Source of the DNA: RGIG3701 sp031553595
GTDB lineage: Bacteria; Planctomycetota; Planctomycetia; Pirellulales; Thermoguttaceae
DNA length: 64,000 bases
NCBI GenBank assembly: GCA_031553595.1
Contig: JAVBLI010000016.1
Coordinates: 124,001-188,000 of the forward strand
Reading direction: 5' to 3'
This document shows positions 61,601-64,000 of this stretch, one piece after another. The translations under genes were made by a program, and so were the position numbers. A model generated the notes under the pieces. The model was not told where the DNA came from, made no database searches, and saw only the letters and a list, made by a program, of their open reading frames with translations. Position 1 is the stretch's first letter; each line of letters starts with the position of its first letter.

Positions 61601-64000
61601 GTCGGCGCCGTAATGCACCGTCAGCTGCGGGAGGTCGATCTTCGCGGCGTTGCCCTTGGAAGTGATTTTCAGCGAGCCCAGGCTGCCGGATTCCACGTCG
61701 TATTGGATGCCGTACGCGATCGAGGTTTTGTCGGTGATCTTCAGGGCCATGTTGTTGAGGATCTTCGCCAGGGACGCCTGTTTCGTCCCGTTGGGCAGCG
61801 TAAAGCCTTTCATTAGGTTGTAGACGTTGCCATCGAAATAGATCGAATCGGTTTCGTAATAGCTGCCGTTGGGCGCGGTGTTGTCGTAAAGCCGCAGGGT
61901 GAAGGTGCCGATCGCCGTTCCGGAGAAGTTCAGGGATTGCACTTCGCTTTCCCCGCCGACGGACAGGCCCAAGGCGTTGTAGCGTTTGGCGAAGACGCCG
62001 TAACCGCTGTCGTCCTGCTTGTTGCCGTTGCTTTGCCATGTAATGACGAAGTCCCCGGCGGGCGACATCGCCACAGAGCTGTAGCGCTGCGTGCCGGCGG
62101 TCTCGTCGTTGACGCGGAAAGCGTTGCTATCCGCTTTTTCGTTGATCAGGACGCTCTTCGGCTGGCCGTTGAGGGAGTAAAGACGCGCGTAAACGTTCCA
62201 GTCATCCTTGCCGGCCGAGGTGAGGTCTTTCTGCGACCACGTGACGACGAAATCGGTTGTGCCGTAAAATCCGTCTTCACGATAGATGTCGATTCCCGTT
62301 CCGGAGAGAGCCACCGACGCGAATTCGACTTTCGTGGCTCGGAACTTTTGGCCGGCCTTGATCGCCGCGTTGTATTGGTCGATCTGGTCGGTAACGCGGA
62401 TGACTTTCGAGCCCTGTTCGTCCGTGCTGCGGTCACCGTCTTCCGACGACCACTTCATGTAGTCGATGCGGGCGTAAATATCGTAAATCGTGTTCCCGTA
62501 GCTGTCTTTCAGGATGTTACCGGCCGCGTCGCGATAAAAACTCGTCCAGACCGTCACGGTGTCGCCTTCATGGCTGGAGGCGATGGCCGTGGGCGACCAG
62601 TTCGTGTTGTTGTTGTTGGACACCTCGGCAAAGTAGCCGTCCACCGGAACGGGAACGTCGCCAGTGATCAGCGGGTCGTTCGGATCGTTCACCAGCGACG
62701 GCGTTTTGTCGGCGGTGAAGAGATAGAAATCTCGCTGCCAATCGTCGCCGTTGGGCTCGAAGCCGGTACGGCCCAGCGGGTTGCCGTTGACGTCGGTCAT
62801 GGAGTTACGGGCGATAAGCGTGTAGGCACCGTCCTTGAGCATGTCCACGTCGACGATCGCCGAGTTGAACGTGATGACGGCTTCCCATTTGTTCGAACCG
62901 CCCTCGCCGGTGTAGTTCATGCTTTCGTTGTTGCCGAACGTGATCTTTTCAATCGCGCCGGAGATTTCCACTCCGTCGAACAGCAGAGCCCAGTTGGCGG
63001 GGTTCGTCACGCTCTGCTCCCAATAACGGGCCAGGACGGAAGCCGCCTGATCTTTGCGGATGTTGTCGTAATTTCGCATTTCCTCGTCAAACGTGACGAC
63101 GATCGTATTCGAATCGCCGAAGTCGGAAGACGAAATCTGCTTGCCTTCGCTGATGAGCTTGCCGTCGAGGGTTGCGATACCGGTCACGCGCGGGCCGGCG
63201 GTGTCGGTCGATTCCTTGAACACGCGGTGGAAAATATTCGTGTTGGCCAGGTAGGCGGTGCTTTCCGTATAGTATCCCCGGGTGTACTGCTCGTACTGCG
63301 TCCAGAGCAGGCCGAAATCGCCGTCCGGCGTCATGGCGATATTGACATACGCCTGGTCTGTACCGGAGTTGCCAATAACGAATTCGTCGATATCGTAATA
63401 GACGTTGTTCAGCGTTCGGCCTTTGGTCACCTCCGTCGCACGGGCAAAACGATACTCGGGGAACAGCTCTGGCTGGTTCTCGCCGCCGCGCCCGTTGTTG
63501 AACTCCCAGTGGAATTCGATCATCGGAATATCCTCCCCGATGTTCGCGGGGAAGAAGACGGAATACGAATGTTCGCCGGTCAAGGGATCGTACTCGTGCT
63601 CGACGGTTACGTTGGCGTAGCCCCATCCGCCGAGAAGCTGCGCGATGGTGGTTGCCAGCGTCGTCCATCCGGCGTCGTTGGGGTTGATGATCATTTGGTC
63701 GCTGATATAAATCTGCAGGCCCTGGCCGGTGGTATTTCCGCCGATGCTGATGCCGATGTACCCGGGGGTGATGTTTCCACCGCGGGTCGGGAAGACCAGC
63801 CGCTGCTCTTCGACCAGCAGGACGGTTCCCCGCCGCTGGGCAAGCGCCACGTCGGTGTCGTGGACGTCGCCCTGGAACTGGATTTCGAAGATGACGTCGT
63901 ACGCTTCGATTCCCGTGGCCTCGGGATAGAGCCGCCATTCGGTGCCCTGGCGCAACTGGATTTCGGCCGGCATGACCCAGCGCACTTCCACCGGGCCGTC
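55694..64000 (-). CDS. Giant secreted protein with embedded trypsin-like protease and RTX-like repeats (N-terminus beyond window)
   Basis: At least 2768 residues, open at the right edge; the true start is outside. Most of it is a repeated unit of about 80-110 residues with the motif SVAMSPAGDFVITWQSNG and IYARYF, about 12 copies, like a beta-propeller or Ig-like array, alternating with Ig-like domains ('ALLFDGVEISGAIEKITFG'). Embedded near 60490-61260 is an S1-type serine protease with an intact triad: His in ILTAAHVVAG, Asp in CENDIAIIEL and Ser in EGDSGGPAF. The C-terminal 500 residues are Asp/Gly-rich RTX-like repeats (GGNDTALLYDSAGNDTYTAY), probably calcium-binding. Likely a cell-surface or released protein. 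It ends with DIVFEGNWD. Confidence 0.85.
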   Translation of the reverse strand, partial: DGPVEVRWVMPAEIQLRQGTEWRLYPEATGIEAYDVIFEIQFQGDVHDTDVALAQRRGTVLLVEEQRLVFPTRGGNITPGYIGISIGGNTTGQGLQIYISDQMIINPNDAGWTTLATTIAQLLGGWGYANVTVEHEYDPLTGEHSYSVFFPANIGEDIPMIEFHWEFNNGRGGENQPELFPEYRFARATEVTKGRTLNNVYYDIDEFVIGNSGTDQAYVNIAMTPDGDFGLLWTQYEQYTRGYYTESTAYLANTNIFHRVFKESTDTAGPRVTGIATLDGKLISEGKQISSSDFGDSNTIVVTFDEEMRNYDNIRKDQAASVLARYWEQSVTNPANWALLFDGVEISGAIEKITFGNNESMNYTGEGGSNKWEAVITFNSAIVDVDMLKDGAYTLIARNSMTDVNGNPLGRTGFEPNGDDWQRDFYLFTADKTPSLVNDPNDPLITGDVPVPVDGYFAEVSNNNNTNWSPTAIASSHEGDTVTVWTSFYRDAAGNILKDSYGNTIYDIYARIDYMKWSSEDGDRSTDEQGSKVIRVTDQIDQYNAAIKAGQKFRATKVEFASVALSGTGIDIYREDGFYGTTDFVVTWSQKDLTSAGKDDWNVYARLYSLNGQPKSVLINEKADSNAFRVNDETAGTQRYSSVAMSPAGDFVITWQSNGNKQDDSGYGVFAKRYNALGLSVGGESEVQSLNFSGTAIGTFTLRLYDNTAPNGSYYETDSIYFDGNVYNLMKGFTLPNGTKQASLAKILNNMALKITDKTSIAYGIQYDVESGSLGSLKITSKGNAAKIDLPQLTVHYGADMVLGAGSSVYVTTLQEGVTAEFLVNETTENNQMYASVAMDYSGNFVISWTSYGQKVAGISKDNAASSDIYARYFSSNEKLYGEALESGLIQTDVNYNIDIGTANPDTYLADRLETGVCRITANGGTGTGTMLMSGKHILTAAHVVAGLTAEQIGVFFTDAEGTTVEGVTVLNVTVHPGWVYGYCENDIAIIELADRIPESRISRYDIQRTGNEIGKEFTVYGYGQTGNGTTGPIDMNTDFHKYYGTNAFDGTLGQLNAYNPLLYVGDKVLIADYDDGTAANDSLGRAGVRTDTGTGPMEVCPTEGDSGGPAFIKLGNTSVIAGVVSAAITLGPEIHPVNDYMYGQVSTYTRVSSFADWIDATLAGAGGGGEFLVNRTDEGSTVDSSVFTDGIQKWSDVAIDASGDFVITWTSSATNSYLSQEMNDVYARRFTYNSLYLSGEVAAVADPFRVNTTTEGNQQLSKVAMDADGDFVIVWEDHISSSQPNDGVIIMAQRYFATEKLNALSKPNGANGNEFQVGEPQGGQQHFPAVAVSAAGDIFTAWQDTTGTGINTKGQVYSLNFYQTVDKTAPIVAAVFIEYIGTDGETYFAQVRKDNQVDGQILRYLVVFDEQMMGQNANENRSNSVTSLSNWSLRLGAETKYGAIESVTLFNSTDLTDGYKSGDATNVDEHYPTGVSQKNAFWVTLNADVIQDMISGAYTLVLKGRVEDIFGNNLDSNLDGKADNDDYTIRLEVSNPEADRKAGKDNEQTGETVNTKQAGDQSDPAIATDEKGNYIVVWTKAIYADPTTVPEFKSGADASIGTQIWGRYYNSNGQPQGDEFVISDSPGIYHKDPSVAMSASGTFVVTWTDTGVDTNQNGIADPQELLTENVYFRVFETWNVPLTGELPVTKRIVNTDNGGKHHLSSVAMDASGGSFVVVWANDDNVTTGNVADRNGIWYQYYNINGYTVKTVGVNEVVNVPDKYIQTNPSVACDANGNFTVAWQGMAAGVSSYNVYARQFVKSGTGTTAKFTSGSTFQVNTQHYSNMQSNPSISMDVNGYFIIGWQSYLTPGDGNEYGIVHKVYAPNGKALTGEVQTNVTVFKSQISPSVGLKRFYTETEEAKLEANPADVHLYYYISWTSYRQEQRVYNEDGVYGQYFTYTLGQSDPVGTGEESLNLYQRWDENQTAAMVDIYGNRRVVWTGPDSESQENNEDGSLKVAPAGSKPYTDIYQIGKQLTKTTTTGTNYTVSYTSSGSVAYKSIPVSSGTATPVLNVGGTGSVTSTSTTQTIVVDANTRNEFSFTATNGKPTLVLNGTTLAVNDGVTKFVVNASSIGSGYISAIVKGLGQVGDSVEVSGSDIIIKSGGYQLTLKNCTDVQFDGLGSAAATIKTSGNGDAVTASGQNVSMRLADGRTVTLHGCSSVTATGAAGDVINLTGTTGVDTLNISHTSTVMTGENYSITAKSFGLQNIHGYNNNDTAVLKNNAAKATLDMVGYALTYSFTGSTINLSGFANVDVQATGTNMVTANITTVAGDAVRTDGSAVTITNETRGFTRKLTGMQNVNMTSGGDDTVILVGTLSNDTLTATPVETTFSGTNFKHTLKGFADITVIGMGGGDTANLYDSVGDDTFTAKPDSAVLTGTYIDTQTGKERVYRVEVQGFGTVKAHATAGGNDTALLYDSAGNDTYTAYGDYATMVGTGFSNAAYGFGTIQAFSTGGTDTANFVGTAGDDEFILKPNFGKMLVTDAKGNQKINTATGFANINVDGQGGNDQVSAYDSVGDDVFTLSPGKLEASGNGFRYTAKNVETINVNHTEGGNDTLTASGSSAAETVILRPKSMTMVSANGYVTTATGFSRMEVSGGNDTKDVVLLYDSRGNDVLTSWFDESSLNIMNITTMEGDGFFNQVSGFKNIKAYSTAGGEDTAIILDSSRADVYDYVNGTLLANTADYNVSRSLINFDHMTVIRTKSSKADTRTEAAKAADIVFEGNWD

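Noticed and set aside
55511..61816. A plus-strand reading frame of about 2100 codons antisense to the giant protein
   Set aside because: The minus frame has clear repeats, a protease triad and RTX-like motifs; the plus frame translates to Val/Arg/Gly/His-rich sequence without domains and is a by-product of codon bias on the other strand.

Overview
The window looks like a chromosome segment of a planctomycete (Planctomycetota, probably Pirellulales-like). The basis is a set of lineage-typical proteins: a giant secreted protein with an N-terminal 'ALEMRCLL' motif of the planctomycete LEPxxL type, a DUF1598-like protein, a hydrazine-synthase-alpha-like (HzsA-related) dihaem protein, five membrane proteins with an N-terminal NPYxxP motif, and a Rho factor with a long disordered extension. 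An LptE/BamD-like lipoprotein pair indicates a Gram-negative type envelope. No tRNA, rRNA, CRISPR array, integrase, transposase or phage gene was seen; this is chromosomal backbone interspersed with many small palindromic repeats.

Layout. 1-5.5 kb: 5' end of an elongation factor G gene, a divergent xylose-isomerase-like epimerase, a recO-bamD-lptE operon and a family 2 glycosyltransferase. 5.8-10.7 kb: two NPYxxP-type membrane proteins, a secreted ankyrin-repeat protein and a TlpA-like thioredoxin. 10.9-17.1 kb: the HzsA-related dihaem protein, a sodium:solute symporter, and a phenylacetate-CoA-ligase/ACT-domain pair. 17.5-21.6 kb: a GAP1-N-like protein, the DUF1598-like protein and a lipoprotein. 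22.0-26.5 kb: a 1507-residue surface protein combining a cyclophilin domain, Ig/cadherin-like modules and a Pro-Thr-Asp repeat. 26.6-33.4 kb: an oligopeptide-binding lipoprotein, a rhomboid protease, a GNAT-like protein, a degenerate ketosynthase, YacG and a PqqD-like protein. 33.6-42.7 kb: LeuRS, a GH20-like secreted protein with a Tat-exported NIPSNAP protein, RfbB, and three more NPYxxP membrane proteins. 43.1-52.1 kb: rho, ribH, nusB, ftsY, a double SGNH hydrolase, a second degenerate ketosynthase, a VanZ-like protein and an inositol monophosphatase. 52.2-55.6 kb: fabH, an STN-like secreted protein and rsmG. 55.7-64 kb: most of a giant secreted protein with an embedded trypsin-like protease and RTX-like repeats, running off the right edge.

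The most notable points are: (1) two ketosynthase homologues 17 kb apart, both with the catalytic Cys replaced by Glu at residue 188, each lacking a different one of the two catalytic His residues, and both preceded by nearly the same promoter-like sequence; (2) several families of palindromic elements, often at convergent gene junctions, in which the central core is conserved while the arms are built of different short repeated words and often supply the last codons and stop of the flanking genes; (3) a tandem SGNH hydrolase whose first domain has lost its Ser and His; (4) an element of the same kind supplying the coding sequence for a signal peptide. All protein calls are by reading translations; no database search was run.
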